Shown piece after piece: positions 1 through 9,027 of a DNA stretch of 64,000 nt (its first letter is position 1; the number at the start of each line of letters is the position of its first letter). Source of the stretch: Salipiger pentaromativorans (GTDB lineage: Bacteria > Pseudomonadota > Alphaproteobacteria > Rhodobacterales > Rhodobacteraceae); assembly GCF_024721115.1 (NCBI RefSeq), contig NZ_JAMDHK010000001.1, positions 1 to 64,000 on the forward strand, in the 5' to 3' direction. The notes under the pieces are model-generated. The model ran no database searches and was not told the origin of the DNA. It was given only the letters and a program-made list of their open reading frames with translations. The position numbers were made by a program, and so were the translations under genes.

Positions 1-46
1 CGCTACGAGCCCAAAATCGGTCCCTGTATGCTAAATCAAAGCCCGA

Positions 47-892
47 TTGCATGGAAATCGGCACAGCCAAAACGGTAGATCAGACGTTCCAAAGCTCGAC
101 AAGAAGCATCTTTCGCAGCTCTACCGATATTTCTCGGTCACCCACGCCAAGTTCGCAATCCTAACAAATGGTCAGGTATTTCAGTTCTATTCGGACCTGG
201 AAGAACCGAACAAGCTCGACAATCGTCCATTCTTTTCAATTGATCTATTGGATTATAGCACGTCAAACGCCAACGAGCTAAAGAAGTTTGAAAAGAGCAG
301 CTTCGATGTCGACCGCATTCTCGCAACAGCCGAAAGACTCAAGTACACCTCCTCAATAAAGCAGTTCATTGCTGTGGAGATGGAAGCGCCCAGCGAAGAT
401 TTGGTGCGCCTGATTGCATCGCATGTGCATGAAGGGCGCATCACTGCGAGCGTGAAGGAAACGGTCTCAAGCGCAACGAAGGCCGCATTCACAGAAATTA
501 TCCGCGATGCGGTTCGGTCGCGTTTGTCAACGGCGCTAGATCAAAACGCTGAAGAGGAAACACAAGATTCCACATTGACCAACGACGATACGGAAAGCGA
601 CATCGAAACGACACAGGACGAGGTCGAGGGCATGCTGACTGTGCGTGCGATTGTCCGAGATGTAATCGCAGCATCGCGGGTCGGTCTCCGAGATGCGAAG
701 TCGTACTGTGCTATCCTAGTAGACGACAACAACCGCAAACCTCTGGCAAGACTGCATTTTAATCGAAAGCAGTGGTATCTGGGGCTTTTCGACTCAGAAC
801 GAGAAGAGCGCGTCGCAATTTCGTCCTTGGCCGACATCTACGACCATGCCGACCGCATTCGGACAACAGCCTCTCGCTACATATCAGACTGA
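47..892 (+). CDS. HsdR_N-type restriction protein, N-terminally truncated, possibly decayed
   Basis: The product (281 aa from the first in-frame ATG) resembles the part of small HsdR_N (type I restriction N-terminal domain) proteins that follows the nuclease core: SQLYRYFSVTHAKFAILTNG and the downstream EPNKLDNRPFFSIDLLD pattern are typical. Members of this family normally carry about 80-100 residues before this point, including the ECK part of the PD-(D/E)xK active site. Here the upstream frame is closed by a TAA at 32-34. Another frame (3-95) is open and reads ...MEIGTAKTVD, which could be the lost end of the nuclease core displaced by a frameshift. No convincing ribosome site precedes the ATG. 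The base composition is AT-richer than the neighbouring genes, suggesting an acquired remnant. The family call is fairly safe; that it is broken is an inference. Confidence 0.55.
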   Translation: MHGNRHSQNGRSDVPKLDKKHLSQLYRYFSVTHAKFAILTNGQVFQFYSDLEEPNKLDNRPFFSIDLLDYSTSNANELKKFEKSSFDVDRILATAERLKYTSSIKQFIAVEMEAPSEDLVRLIASHVHEGRITASVKETVSSATKAAFTEIIRDAVRSRLSTALDQNAEEETQDSTLTNDDTESDIETTQDEVEGMLTVRAIVRDVIAASRVGLRDAKSYCAILVDDNNRKPLARLHFNRKQWYLGLFDSEREERVAISSLADIYDHADRIRTTASRYISD

Positions 893-937
893 GCTACTTT
901 CAGCGGAAGCTATCCTACACTTGGGAGACCAAAGCCG

Positions 938-963
938 GTAGGGTGCGCAATGCTGCCCACCAC
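938..963 (+). repeat. Dispersed GTAGGGTGSGCAAT palindromic repeat, copy 1
   Basis: This reads GTAGGGTGCGCAATGCTGCC and continues CCACCAC. It matches copies at 4978-5004 (inverted) and 55207-55230, with an imperfect TGGGCA/TGCCCA type dyad. It lies between the restriction remnant and the CHAP lipoprotein gene. Confidence 0.55.
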
Positions 964-992
964 TCGCCAGGGCAATCCTCGCGAAAGAGAGC

Positions 993-1544
993 TCAGTTCA
1001 CTCGGCTGGGATAGATGAATCCGCTGATCGGATAGGGTTTGCCATAAGCGCCGGGAGTGCTTTCCACCCGGACCGAGGACCAGTCGTTATTCGCCGAGAT
1101 GTCCTTGACCGACATGCCCAGCGACACCTGATTGTGGGTCCAGTTGGCGTGATCGACACGGACCTCGCGCTCGGACACCACATCCGAGACCACGGCGACA
1201 TGGCCCATCGGCATGCCCCGGGTCGCAGAGAACGCCATCACCGCGCCCACGACCGGCTGCTTGCCGCGTTCGTAAAGGCCACGGGCCTTGCCCCACCAGG
1301 TGTCGGCATTGCCGCGGATCTCGACCCCGCTGGCATTGCGCGCGAAGGGCACGCACCAGACGCGCTGGCCCTTGGCATGCAGCACGTCCACCTCGCGCAG
1401 CGCCATGGCGCGGCGGTCGAGGTCGATGCCTTCGGATGTATAGGCGATGTCCGGCCCCTTGGTCGAACAGGCCGCGGTGGTCAGGAGAAGTGCACAGAGA
1501 ATCGGCAGGCCAAGCCGTGCCTTTCGCGCGCCAGTCACGCTCAT
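993..1544 (-). CDS. CHAP-domain lipoprotein (putative NlpC/P60-like peptidoglycan amidase/endopeptidase)
   Basis: A 183-aa product begins at the ATG at 1544, preceded by GAGGGACTC as ribosome site; longer upstream readings have no such signal. Residues 1-26 form a lipoprotein signal ending in the lipobox LLTTAAC, so Cys26 should be lipidated. The mature part looks like a CHAP domain: Cys64 in the VWCVPFAR motif, His115 in MGHVAVV and Asn134 in VDHANW have the order of a Cys-His-Asn catalytic triad. CHAP proteins cleave peptidoglycan cross-links or stem peptides, which fits a membrane-anchored envelope enzyme. The neighbours do not suggest a pathway. The fold assignment is good; the substrate is unknown. 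Confidence 0.8.
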   Translation of the reverse strand: MSVTGARKARLGLPILCALLLTTAACSTKGPDIAYTSEGIDLDRRAMALREVDVLHAKGQRVWCVPFARNASGVEIRGNADTWWGKARGLYERGKQPVVGAVMAFSATRGMPMGHVAVVSDVVSEREVRVDHANWTHNQVSLGMSVKDISANNDWSSVRVESTPGAYGKPYPISGFIYPSRVN

Positions 1545-1592
1545 GAGTCCCTCGACGATACTAATCTGCCTTGCCTCGTTGTCTCCGAAGCT

Positions 1593-1607
1593 GACAAAGT
1601 CTTTGTC
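1593..1607. promoter_or_regulatory. Short inverted repeat GACAAAG-T-CTTTGTC
   Basis: A perfect 7-bp inverted repeat around a single base sits about 50 bp upstream of the CHAP lipoprotein start, in the 1545-1831 intergenic stretch. It could be an operator. No regulator is encoded nearby, and nothing else recognisable lies in this 287-bp gap. Confidence 0.3.
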
Positions 1608-1831
1608 GATCCTTGGGATTTTGCAAAGAGGACGTGGAGTCACTCGGCAAAAATCCGCGCATTTTCCTGAATATGTTACGGTTTTGAAGGCCGTTTCGCC
1701 TGCGGAACGGTCAAACCGGGTCTCCCCCGCTCGCCGCCGCCGCCTCTCCCCTGGCGTGTACCGGTCTGCCAAAGCACACCTGCGGGCCCCGATTCTCTCC
1801 GCCCTGCTCACCGGGAAGGCCCGCTGCCGGG

Positions 1832-3508
1832 TCAGGAATGCTCTTCCGCCGCCGTCGCCGCCAGTGCCCGGTTATAGGCCTTGAGCGCATCCACATGGAA
1901 CAGCGCGCCCTGTAGCAACGGGGTCTGCGCCTCGCCCTCGAGTACCACCACCGGCAGAAAGGCCACGCCGGATTTGTCGAAACGCGGCAGCGCGGTTTCC
2001 AGCGTCGCCGAGACCTGCACGTAAAGCCCCTGCTCGATCATCCGCAGGCAGGCCTCCTCATCCGCCGCGCCGGGATCGTCGGGCTTGCGCATGACGCCCG
2101 CCACCCGGAACATCGCCAGCAGATAGGCCTGCGGCCCCGCCGCCAGATGCACGTTGCGCCGTTCGAGCTGGGTGAGAAAGAAGCTGCGGTCCACCAGCCG
2201 CGAAGCGACCGCCGTGGACATCGACACCGAGACCATCACCGCGAGCCCGGTCTGCCAGTCGCCCGTCAGCTCGAAGACGATGAGCGTGGTCGAGATCGGC
2301 GCGCCCAGCACCGCCGCCGCCACCGCCCCCATGCCCGCCAATGCGTAGAGCGTGAAGGCCGAGCTTTGATCGGGAAAGAGCCCGGTCGCGATATGACCGA
2401 AGGCCAGCCCGGTCAGCGCCCCCAGCATCAGCGAGGGCGAGAACACCCCGCCCCCCATGCGGCCGGCCATGGTGATCGACACCGCCGCCACCTTGATCAC
2501 CGCAAAGACGGTGGCCTGCGCCAGCACCAGATTGCCCGTCAGCGCTCGCGAGGTCGTCTCGTAGCCGACGCCGATGATATGCGGAAAGCGGATCGCGATG
2601 GCGCCCAGCAGCAGCCCGGCCACGGCGGGACGCAGCCAGTGCGGCAGGCCCAGCCGCCGCTGCACGCGGTTTCCGATGTCCTCGGACCAGAAGATCGCGC
2701 GCATCATCAGCACGGCGACCAGCCCGCAGACCAGCCCCATCAGAAAGAACGCCGGCAGCTCCAGATAGAATTCCACCGTGGTGGTGCCGGGCAGCACGAA
2801 TTCGGTGACATCGCCAAAGCTGAGGCGGTTGATCACCGTGCCGGCGGCGCTGGCCACCACGATGGGGGCGAAGGCGTGCAGCGCGAAATGGCGCAGCACC
2901 ACCTCGAGCCCGAAGAGCGCGCCCGCGATCGGCGCGTTGAAACTCGCCGAGACGGCGGCGGCCACAGCGCAGCCCAGCAGGTCGCGCCCGGTGATGCCAT
3001 CGACCCGCAGCAGGTTCGACACCCAGGACGAGATCATCGCCGCAATATGCACCACCGGCCCCTCGCGGCCGGTGGAGCCTCCGGTGGACAGCGTGATCCA
3101 GGAGCACAGGACCGAGGCGATCCCCGCCTTCTTTTCCACCCGCCCGTCGGTCAGCGCGGCGCCCTCGATCACGTCCGAGACCGAGCGCACGCGCCCGTCC
3201 GGGGTGAGGAACTGCACGATCAGCCCGACCGCGAGCCCGCCGCAGACCGGGATCAGCAGCACCCAGACCCAGGGCAGCGTCTCGGCGAAGCTCGCCAGGG
3301 TGTTGACGTCCTCGGTTCCGTAAAGAAACGCCTGCAAGCTGTTGATCGCGAACCGGAAAAGAACCGCAGAAAAGCCCGCTGCCGCGCCCACCACCAGCGC
3401 GATCAGCCAGAAGGTCATCTGCCCCGGCGCCTTGTGCCGCAGCATGTCCCATCCCCGCCCGCAGGCGGCGCGGGTTTCCCGCCATTGCCGGGCGATGTCG
3501 CGCAGCAT
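1832..3508 (-). CDS. ClC-family chloride channel / H+-Cl- exchange transporter
   Basis: This 558-aa polytopic membrane protein carries the ClC signature TGGSTGREGPVVHIAA (roughly residues 150-165), whose Glu is the gating glutamate, and the FNAPIAGALFGLEVV stretch. The helix-rich core (about 30-440) is followed by a roughly 100-residue cytoplasmic tail that looks like a degenerate CBS-type module. ClC proteins carry chloride or other anions across the inner membrane, as channels or as proton-coupled exchangers. The start at 3508 is preceded by a purine-rich GGGGACAGGGGA. The gene stands alone, convergent with nothing obvious. Whether it is a channel or an exchanger cannot be settled by inspection. 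Confidence 0.9.
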   Translation of the reverse strand: MLRDIARQWRETRAACGRGWDMLRHKAPGQMTFWLIALVVGAAAGFSAVLFRFAINSLQAFLYGTEDVNTLASFAETLPWVWVLLIPVCGGLAVGLIVQFLTPDGRVRSVSDVIEGAALTDGRVEKKAGIASVLCSWITLSTGGSTGREGPVVHIAAMISSWVSNLLRVDGITGRDLLGCAVAAAVSASFNAPIAGALFGLEVVLRHFALHAFAPIVVASAAGTVINRLSFGDVTEFVLPGTTTVEFYLELPAFFLMGLVCGLVAVLMMRAIFWSEDIGNRVQRRLGLPHWLRPAVAGLLLGAIAIRFPHIIGVGYETTSRALTGNLVLAQATVFAVIKVAAVSITMAGRMGGGVFSPSLMLGALTGLAFGHIATGLFPDQSSAFTLYALAGMGAVAAAVLGAPISTTLIVFELTGDWQTGLAVMVSVSMSTAVASRLVDRSFFLTQLERRNVHLAAGPQAYLLAMFRVAGVMRKPDDPGAADEEACLRMIEQGLYVQVSATLETALPRFDKSGVAFLPVVVLEGEAQTPLLQGALFHVDALKAYNRALAATAAEEHS

Positions 3509-3582
3509 TCCCCTGTCCCCTTTGGCTTTCGCAGGGCGCGCGGCGAGGCTAAAGTCGCCTCCGATCGACCCGGAGGTTCTTA

Positions 3583-4956
3583 ATGTCCATCGCTACAGCC
3601 CTCGAGGCTCTTGCCCTACTCCTAGGCGAACGGCTCAGCCGGTCCAAGTCCGAACTGACCGAGCACGGACGGTCGGAATCGCATTTCCCGCCGACACCGC
3701 CGGATGCCGTGGCCTATCCGGAGAGCGTCGCGGAGGTCCAGGCGCTTGTCCGGATCTGCGCCGAGCATGGCTGCCCGATGATCGGATGGGGTGCCGGCAC
3801 CTCGCTCGAGGGCCACGGCCTCGCGGTCAAGGGCGGCGTGGTGGTGGATTTCTCGCGCATGAACAAGGTGCTGGAGATCCGCCCCGCCGATATGGACGTG
3901 ACCGTTCAGCCCGGGGTGACCCGCGAGGCGCTGAACGAAGAGCTGCGGGCGACCGGCCTGTTCTTTCCGGTGGATCCGGGCGCCAACGCCTCGCTGGGCG
4001 GCATGGCGATGACGCGCGCCTCGGGCACCACAACGGTGCGCTACGGCACGATGCGCGACAATGTGCTGGCCTGCCAGGCGGTGCTGGCGGACGGGCGGGT
4101 GATCCGCACCGGCACGCGGGCGCGCAAGACGGCGGCAGGCTACGATCTGACCGGGCTGCTGGTGGGCTCGGAGGGCACGCTGGGGCTGGTGACCGAGCTG
4201 ACGCTGCGGCTGCATGGCATCCCCGAGGCGACCAGCGCGGGCATCTGCGCCTTCCCCGACATGGGCTCGGCGGTCACCGCGGTGATGGAGGTGATCCAGA
4301 TGGGGATCCCCATGGCGCGGATCGAATTCGTCGATGCCGCGACGGCGCGGGCCTTCACCGCCTATTCCGGGATGGAGATGGAAGAGGCGCCGCATCTGCT
4401 GGTGGAATTCCACGGCTCGCCGGAAAGCGTGGCGCAGGATGCCGCGCGCTTCGGCGAGATCGTCGCCGATCACGACGCCTCGCCGTTCCGCTGGTCGGCG
4501 CGGGAAGAGGAGCGCCGGGCGCTCTGGGCACTGCGCCACAACGGCTATTACGCCATTCTGGCCGCGCGCAAGGGCTGCCGGGCGGTGGTGACCGATATGT
4601 GCGTGCCGATCTCGCAGCTTGCGCGGGCGGTGGAGGAAACCCAGGCGGACATCGCGCAGAGCCTCGTGCCGGGGCCGATCCTCGGCCATGTGGGTGACGG
4701 CAATTTCCACGCGATCCTGCTGGTCGATCCCGACCAGCCCGCCGAGATGGAGGAGGCCAAGCGGCTGTCGCACCGCATGGCCGAACGCGCCTTGCGATTG
4801 GGCGGCACCTGCACCGGCGAGCACGGGGTGGGTCTGGGCAAGATGGCCTATATGGAGGCCGAGCATGGCGAGGGCTGGGACGTGATGGGGCAGATCAAGC
4901 GCGCATTGGACCCGAAGGACCTGATGAACCCGGGCAAGCTGGTGCGGCAGGGATAA
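3583..4956 (+). CDS. FAD-linked oxidase, D-lactate dehydrogenase (cytochrome)/GlcD type
   Basis: This 457-aa protein begins at an ATG with GGAGG nine bases upstream. The N-terminal FAD-binding PCMH domain shows GAGTSLEGHGL and the VDPGANASLGGMAMTRASGT stretch. The C-terminal FAD-oxidase domain shows LGHVGDGNFHA and CTGEHGVGLGK, ending in the usual LMNPGKLV. Relatives oxidise D-lactate, D-2-hydroxyglutarate or glycolate and pass electrons to cytochrome c, quinone or an electron-transfer flavoprotein. The length suits the LDHD/DLD subgroup rather than GlcD, and there are no glcE or glcF neighbours. The chemistry is secure; the exact 2-hydroxyacid is not. Confidence 0.88.
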   Translation: MSIATALEALALLLGERLSRSKSELTEHGRSESHFPPTPPDAVAYPESVAEVQALVRICAEHGCPMIGWGAGTSLEGHGLAVKGGVVVDFSRMNKVLEIRPADMDVTVQPGVTREALNEELRATGLFFPVDPGANASLGGMAMTRASGTTTVRYGTMRDNVLACQAVLADGRVIRTGTRARKTAAGYDLTGLLVGSEGTLGLVTELTLRLHGIPEATSAGICAFPDMGSAVTAVMEVIQMGIPMARIEFVDAATARAFTAYSGMEMEEAPHLLVEFHGSPESVAQDAARFGEIVADHDASPFRWSAREEERRALWALRHNGYYAILAARKGCRAVVTDMCVPISQLARAVEETQADIAQSLVPGPILGHVGDGNFHAILLVDPDQPAEMEEAKRLSHRMAERALRLGGTCTGEHGVGLGKMAYMEAEHGEGWDVMGQIKRALDPKDLMNPGKLVRQG

Positions 4957-4977
4957 GACGCGCCGGAGCGGTTAGCG

Positions 4978-5004
4978 GGCGGTGGGCAGAATTGCCCACC
5001 CTAC
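4978..5004 (-). repeat. Dispersed GTAGGGTGGGCAAT palindromic repeat, copy 2
   Basis: On the minus strand this reads GTAGGGTGGGCAATTCTGCC followed by CACCGCC. The core GGTGGGCA/TGCCCACC forms an 8-bp stem around a 4-base loop. It lies in the 4957-5196 gap downstream of both the FAD oxidase (+) and the exporter permease (-), so it may also act as a transcript end. Confidence 0.6.
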
Positions 5005-5115
5005 CTGCCCAAGCGCGCGGTGTCGCGCCGGGGTCTCCGCGACGGCAGGAACGCCACCGATCACGTCGATCAATCCCCGCGCCTCCGGCCCGGGATCAGG
5101 TCGAAGGCGCCTCTC

Positions 5116-5136
5116 ACACATCGCAAAGCGATGTGT
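5116..5136. other. Perfect stem-loop ACACATCGC-AAA-GCGATGTGT
   Basis: A 9-bp perfect inverted repeat with an AAA loop lies about 60 bp beyond the stop codon of the leftward exporter operon. It lacks a T-tract, so it is not a textbook terminator. It could protect mRNA 3' ends or be an operator. Confidence 0.4.
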
Positions 5137-5196
5137 TGCCGGCGGGCGTTGCGCTTGTGCAGGGCAAGGACGTGGCAACGCCTCAAACAGAGGCGC

Positions 5197-6321
5197 TCAA
5201 TTCGCCAGCACCCGCCGGAACCGCGCCAGCACGATGCTCAGCGCCAGCACCGCCATCACCGCCATCGCCGCCAGATGGCCCACCACCAGCCCAAAGCCGC
5301 CGCCGCGATAGAGCACCGTCTGCGAAAACGCCACGAAATGCGGCGAGGGGCTGACGAACTGCATGCCGACACGCAGCCAGGCGGGCATGGATTCCAGCGG
5401 CGTGATCCCGCCCGAGAGCATGAACATCACGATGATCACCGGGATCACCAGCAGCCCGAACTGGCCCATATTGCTGGTGAAGCTCGCCATCATCAGCCCC
5501 ATGCTCGCCACCGCCACCACGTAAAGCGCCGCCCCCAGCACATAAAGCCAGAGCGCCCCCTGCACCGGCACGCCCATGATCCCCTCGACCACGATCGTCA
5601 GGCTCAGGACCGAGCCGAGCAGGATCACCGCGCCGGTCGCCAGGATCTTGGACAGCACGATCTCCACCGGGCGGATCGGCATCACCAGCACATGTTCGAT
5701 GGTGCCATGCTCGCGCTCGCGGATCATCGAGGAGCCCGAGAGGATCAGCGTCAGGATGGTGACGTTGTTCATGAGCTGCATCACGGCGGTGAACCAGCTT
5801 GCGGTGAAATTCGGGTTGAAGCGGGTGCGGTAGACCACATCCACAAGCGCCGCACTGTCGCCGCCGGGATCGGCATAGTCCGAGATCTCCTGCGCCAGCA
5901 CCTGCTGCAGAAAACTCGCGCCGTTGCCCGCCTGCGCCACCGCCGTGGCATCGACGAGGATCTGAAGCGTGGCGCTGCCGCCCGACCGCAGGTCGCGCTC
6001 GAACTCCGGCGGGATCGCCAGAACCAGCACATAGTTGCCCACGGTCTGCTCCGCTGCCGCCGCCTCGGGCGAGAGCGGCACCGGATCGAGGAAGAGCGGC
6101 CCCCTTATGGCATCGGTCAGGCGGCGCGAGAGCTGCGAATGATCCTCGTCCACCACCGCCACCGACAGATCCTTGACCTCGGTCGAGGCGGCGTTGGTCA
6201 CCAGATAGACCGCGACGGTGAAGACATAGATCATCAGCACGATCATCACCGTGTCGCGGCGGATCGCGCGCAGCTCCTTGAGCGTCAGGCGCAGGGTATT
6301 GATCACCGCCTGCATGCTCAT
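5197..6321 (-). CDS. ABC-2 type exporter permease (YhhJ-like)
   Basis: This 374-aa membrane protein has one N-terminal transmembrane segment, a large extracytoplasmic loop (about 50-180) and five or six C-terminal segments with the SGSSMIREREHGTIEHVLVMP motif typical of ABC-2 permeases. The chosen ATG at 6321 overlaps the stop of the upstream ATPase-permease gene as ATGA, so the two are translationally coupled. Together with the HlyD adaptor and the RbbA-like protein it repeats the E. coli yhiI-rbbA-yhhJ arrangement. It should form one half of the inner-membrane pore of an exporter. The substrate is unknown. Confidence 0.85.
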   Translation of the reverse strand: MSMQAVINTLRLTLKELRAIRRDTVMIVLMIYVFTVAVYLVTNAASTEVKDLSVAVVDEDHSQLSRRLTDAIRGPLFLDPVPLSPEAAAAEQTVGNYVLVLAIPPEFERDLRSGGSATLQILVDATAVAQAGNGASFLQQVLAQEISDYADPGGDSAALVDVVYRTRFNPNFTASWFTAVMQLMNNVTILTLILSGSSMIREREHGTIEHVLVMPIRPVEIVLSKILATGAVILLGSVLSLTIVVEGIMGVPVQGALWLYVLGAALYVVAVASMGLMMASFTSNMGQFGLLVIPVIIVMFMLSGGITPLESMPAWLRVGMQFVSPSPHFVAFSQTVLYRGGGFGLVVGHLAAMAVMAVLALSIVLARFRRVLAN

Positions 6322-9023
6322 GCCTCCTGCTTGCGCAGCGCCAGCGCCGCGACCGCGAGATAGATCAGGCAGAACCCCGCCAGCACCGTGGCGTTCAGCG
6401 CCACCTCGGACCAGCCGAAGCCCTTGACGAAGGTGCCGACCGTGACCGGCTGGAACCAGCCGCCGGGAAAGGCGAGCCCGACCATGCGGCCCGTGTCGCT
6501 CATCGACGAGACCGGGATGATGAGGCCCGAGAAATTCACCGTGGGGATGATGCTGATCACCGCCGTGGCAAAGACCGCCGAGACCTGCGTGCGGGTGAAG
6601 CTGGAAATGAGCTGCCCGAACCCGGTGGTGGCGATCACATAGAGCACCGCGATCCCGGACAGCGCCGTCAGGCTGCCGCTGAAGGGCACGTCGAACAGCC
6701 ACCGCCCCAGCGCCGCCAGCACCCAGAAACTGCCCCAGGCGATGACCACATAGGGGATCTGCTTGCCGATCAAAAATTCGGTCCGCCGCACCGGGGTCGA
6801 GCGGAAATTGGCGATGGTGCCGGTTTCCTTTTCCCGCACCACGCTCACCGCCGACATGATCGCCGGGATCAGCATCAGGATCAGCATGATCAGCGAGGGC
6901 ACCATGGCGTTGGCGCTGCGGAAGGCCTGATTGAACAGGAACCGCGTCTCGATGTCGACCGGGGTGGCGCCGGAGGTGCCGGTCTCGGCGGCCTGACGCG
7001 CCGCATAGGATTGCAGCAGCCCCATGGCATAGCCGCGCGCGGTCTCGGCCCGGAACGGCATGGCGCCGTCGATCCAGATCGAGACCTCGGGCACCTCGCC
7101 CAGATGCAGGCTGCGGCCATAGCCGTCGGGGATCTCCAGCGCCACGGCCAGCTCGCCTTGCCCCATGCGGTCGTTCATCTCGTCGAAGGAGGCGAAAGGC
7201 GGCCCCTCGGCGAATTGCCGAATCGCGGCGAATTCGTCGATCAGCGCGCGGCTTTCCGGGCTGCGGTCCTGATCGTTGACGGCAAAGCTCAGCTCGTCCA
7301 CGTCGAAGGAGATGCCGTAGCCCATGGTCAGCAGCAGGATCACCGGCCCCGCCAGCGCAAAGAACAGCCGGATCGGGTCGCGCATCAGCTCCAGCGTCTC
7401 GCGCCAGCTATAGGCCCAGAGCCGGGTCAGCGCCTGCCGCGCGGCGCTGCGCCTGCGCGGCGCGGCGTTGTAGACCGGCGGTTCGGCGCCCGCCTCGTCG
7501 CGGCCCATCTCGTCTTCCAGCGCGTCGATGAAGGCGCCTTCCAGCGTCTCCGCGCCCCGCCGCGCCACGATCTCGGCCGGGGCGCCCATCTCCAGCACCT
7601 TGCCCGCGTGCATCAGCGAAATGCGGTCGCAGCGCTCAGCCTCGTTCATGAAATGGGTGGTGATGAAGATCGTCACCCCCTCCTCGCGCGACAGCCGGAT
7701 CAGCCTGCGCCAGAAATCGTCCCGCGCCAGCGGATCGACGCCCGAGGTCGGCTCGTCGAGGATCAGGATGCGCGGCTTGTGGATCACCGCCACCGCCAGT
7801 TGCAGCCGCTGCTTCTGGCCCAGCGGCAGCCCGTCGGGCAGCATGTCCGCCTCGTCGCGCAGCCCGTAGGCGTCGAGCACCTCGTCCACCCGCGCGGCGC
7901 GGGTCTCGGGCGGAATGGCGTAAAGCTCCGCGTGCAGCGTCAGGTTCTGGCGCACGGTCAGCTCGGTATAGAGCGAAAAGCTTTGCGACATGTAGCCGAT
8001 GCGCAGCCGGCTCTGCATGTCGGAGGCTTTCAGCTCCTCCCCGAAGAGCCGGGTCTCGCCTTCGCTGGGGTCCAGAAGCCCGGTGAGCATCTTCATGGTG
8101 GTGGATTTGCCGCAGCCGTTCGAGCCCAGAAAGCCGAAGATCTCGCCCTCGGGGATGGTGAAACTCACGTTGTCCACGGCGGTAAAATCGCCGAAGCGCT
8201 TGGTCAGCCCCTGTGCCTCGATGGCTGGCGTGGCGCCGTCCCTGTCCTCGCGCGGGGGCAGCACCACGGGGCTGTGATCGTCGGACTGCGGCAGCAGGCG
8301 GATAAACGCCTCCTCCAGCGTGTTGCCGCCGCCCTGCGCGCGCAGCTCGGCGGGCGCGCCCTGCGCGATCACCCGGCCCGCATCCATCGCCGCCAGCCAG
8401 TCGAAGCGCTCGGCCTCTTCCATATAGGCGGTGGCGACAATCACGCTCATGCCCGGCATGTGGCCGCGAATGCGGTCGATCAGATCCCAGAACTGCCGCC
8501 GCGACAGCGGGTCGACGCCGGTGGTGGGCTCGTCGAGGATCAGCAGGTCGGGGTCGTGGATCAGCGCCGAACAGAGGCTGAGCTTCTGCTTCATCCCGCC
8601 CGAGAGCTTGCCCGCCGGACGGTCGGGGAACGGCGCGAGCCCGGTGGCCTCAAGCAGCATCGCGATCCGTGCGGCGCGCTCTTCGGAGGGCTGGCCGAAG
8701 AGCCGCCCGAAGAAATCCAGGTTCTCGCGCACCGAAAGCGTGGTCGAGAGGTTCCGCCCCAGCCCCTGCGGCATATAGGCGATGCGCGGCGCCACCCGCC
8801 CGCGCGCCCCCGCCTGCGCCATATCCTCGCCCAGCGTGACGATCCGGCCGTCCTGCCGCCGCCGCACCCCCGCGATCAGCGCCAGCAGCGTGGATTTGCC
8901 CACGCCGTCAGGCCCGATCAGTCCCGCCATGACGCCCGCCGGAATGCCCAGCGTCACCGCATCGAGCGCGGTCGTCCTGCCATAGCGATGGCTGACCCCG
9001 TCCAGCTCGGCCACGAGATCCAT
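6318..9023 (-). CDS. rbbA: Fused double-ATPase/permease ABC exporter (RbbA-like)
   Basis: This 901-aa protein holds two ABC ATPase domains and a permease in one chain, the RbbA/YhiH architecture. Domain 1 (about 1-230) has Walker A GPDGVGKST (37-45) and signature LSGGMKQKLSL. Domain 2 (about 270-490) has Walker A GSNGCGKST and a degenerate signature, LPLGQKQRLQL, in place of LSGGQ. An ABC-2 membrane domain fills the last 360 residues. E. coli RbbA was first reported as a ribosome-associated ATPase, but the gene context (HlyD adaptor upstream, a second permease downstream) points to export. It starts 4 bp after the adaptor gene. The altered second signature suggests that the two ATPase sites are unequal. 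Confidence 0.87.
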   Translation of the reverse strand: MDLVAELDGVSHRYGRTTALDAVTLGIPAGVMAGLIGPDGVGKSTLLALIAGVRRRQDGRIVTLGEDMAQAGARGRVAPRIAYMPQGLGRNLSTTLSVRENLDFFGRLFGQPSEERAARIAMLLEATGLAPFPDRPAGKLSGGMKQKLSLCSALIHDPDLLILDEPTTGVDPLSRRQFWDLIDRIRGHMPGMSVIVATAYMEEAERFDWLAAMDAGRVIAQGAPAELRAQGGGNTLEEAFIRLLPQSDDHSPVVLPPREDRDGATPAIEAQGLTKRFGDFTAVDNVSFTIPEGEIFGFLGSNGCGKSTTMKMLTGLLDPSEGETRLFGEELKASDMQSRLRIGYMSQSFSLYTELTVRQNLTLHAELYAIPPETRAARVDEVLDAYGLRDEADMLPDGLPLGQKQRLQLAVAVIHKPRILILDEPTSGVDPLARDDFWRRLIRLSREEGVTIFITTHFMNEAERCDRISLMHAGKVLEMGAPAEIVARRGAETLEGAFIDALEDEMGRDEAGAEPPVYNAAPRRRSAARQALTRLWAYSWRETLELMRDPIRLFFALAGPVILLLTMGYGISFDVDELSFAVNDQDRSPESRALIDEFAAIRQFAEGPPFASFDEMNDRMGQGELAVALEIPDGYGRSLHLGEVPEVSIWIDGAMPFRAETARGYAMGLLQSYAARQAAETGTSGATPVDIETRFLFNQAFRSANAMVPSLIMLILMLIPAIMSAVSVVREKETGTIANFRSTPVRRTEFLIGKQIPYVVIAWGSFWVLAALGRWLFDVPFSGSLTALSGIAVLYVIATTGFGQLISSFTRTQVSAVFATAVISIIPTVNFSGLIIPVSSMSDTGRMVGLAFPGGWFQPVTVGTFVKGFGWSEVALNATVLAGFCLIYLAVAALALRKQEA

Positions 9024-9027
9024 GGTC

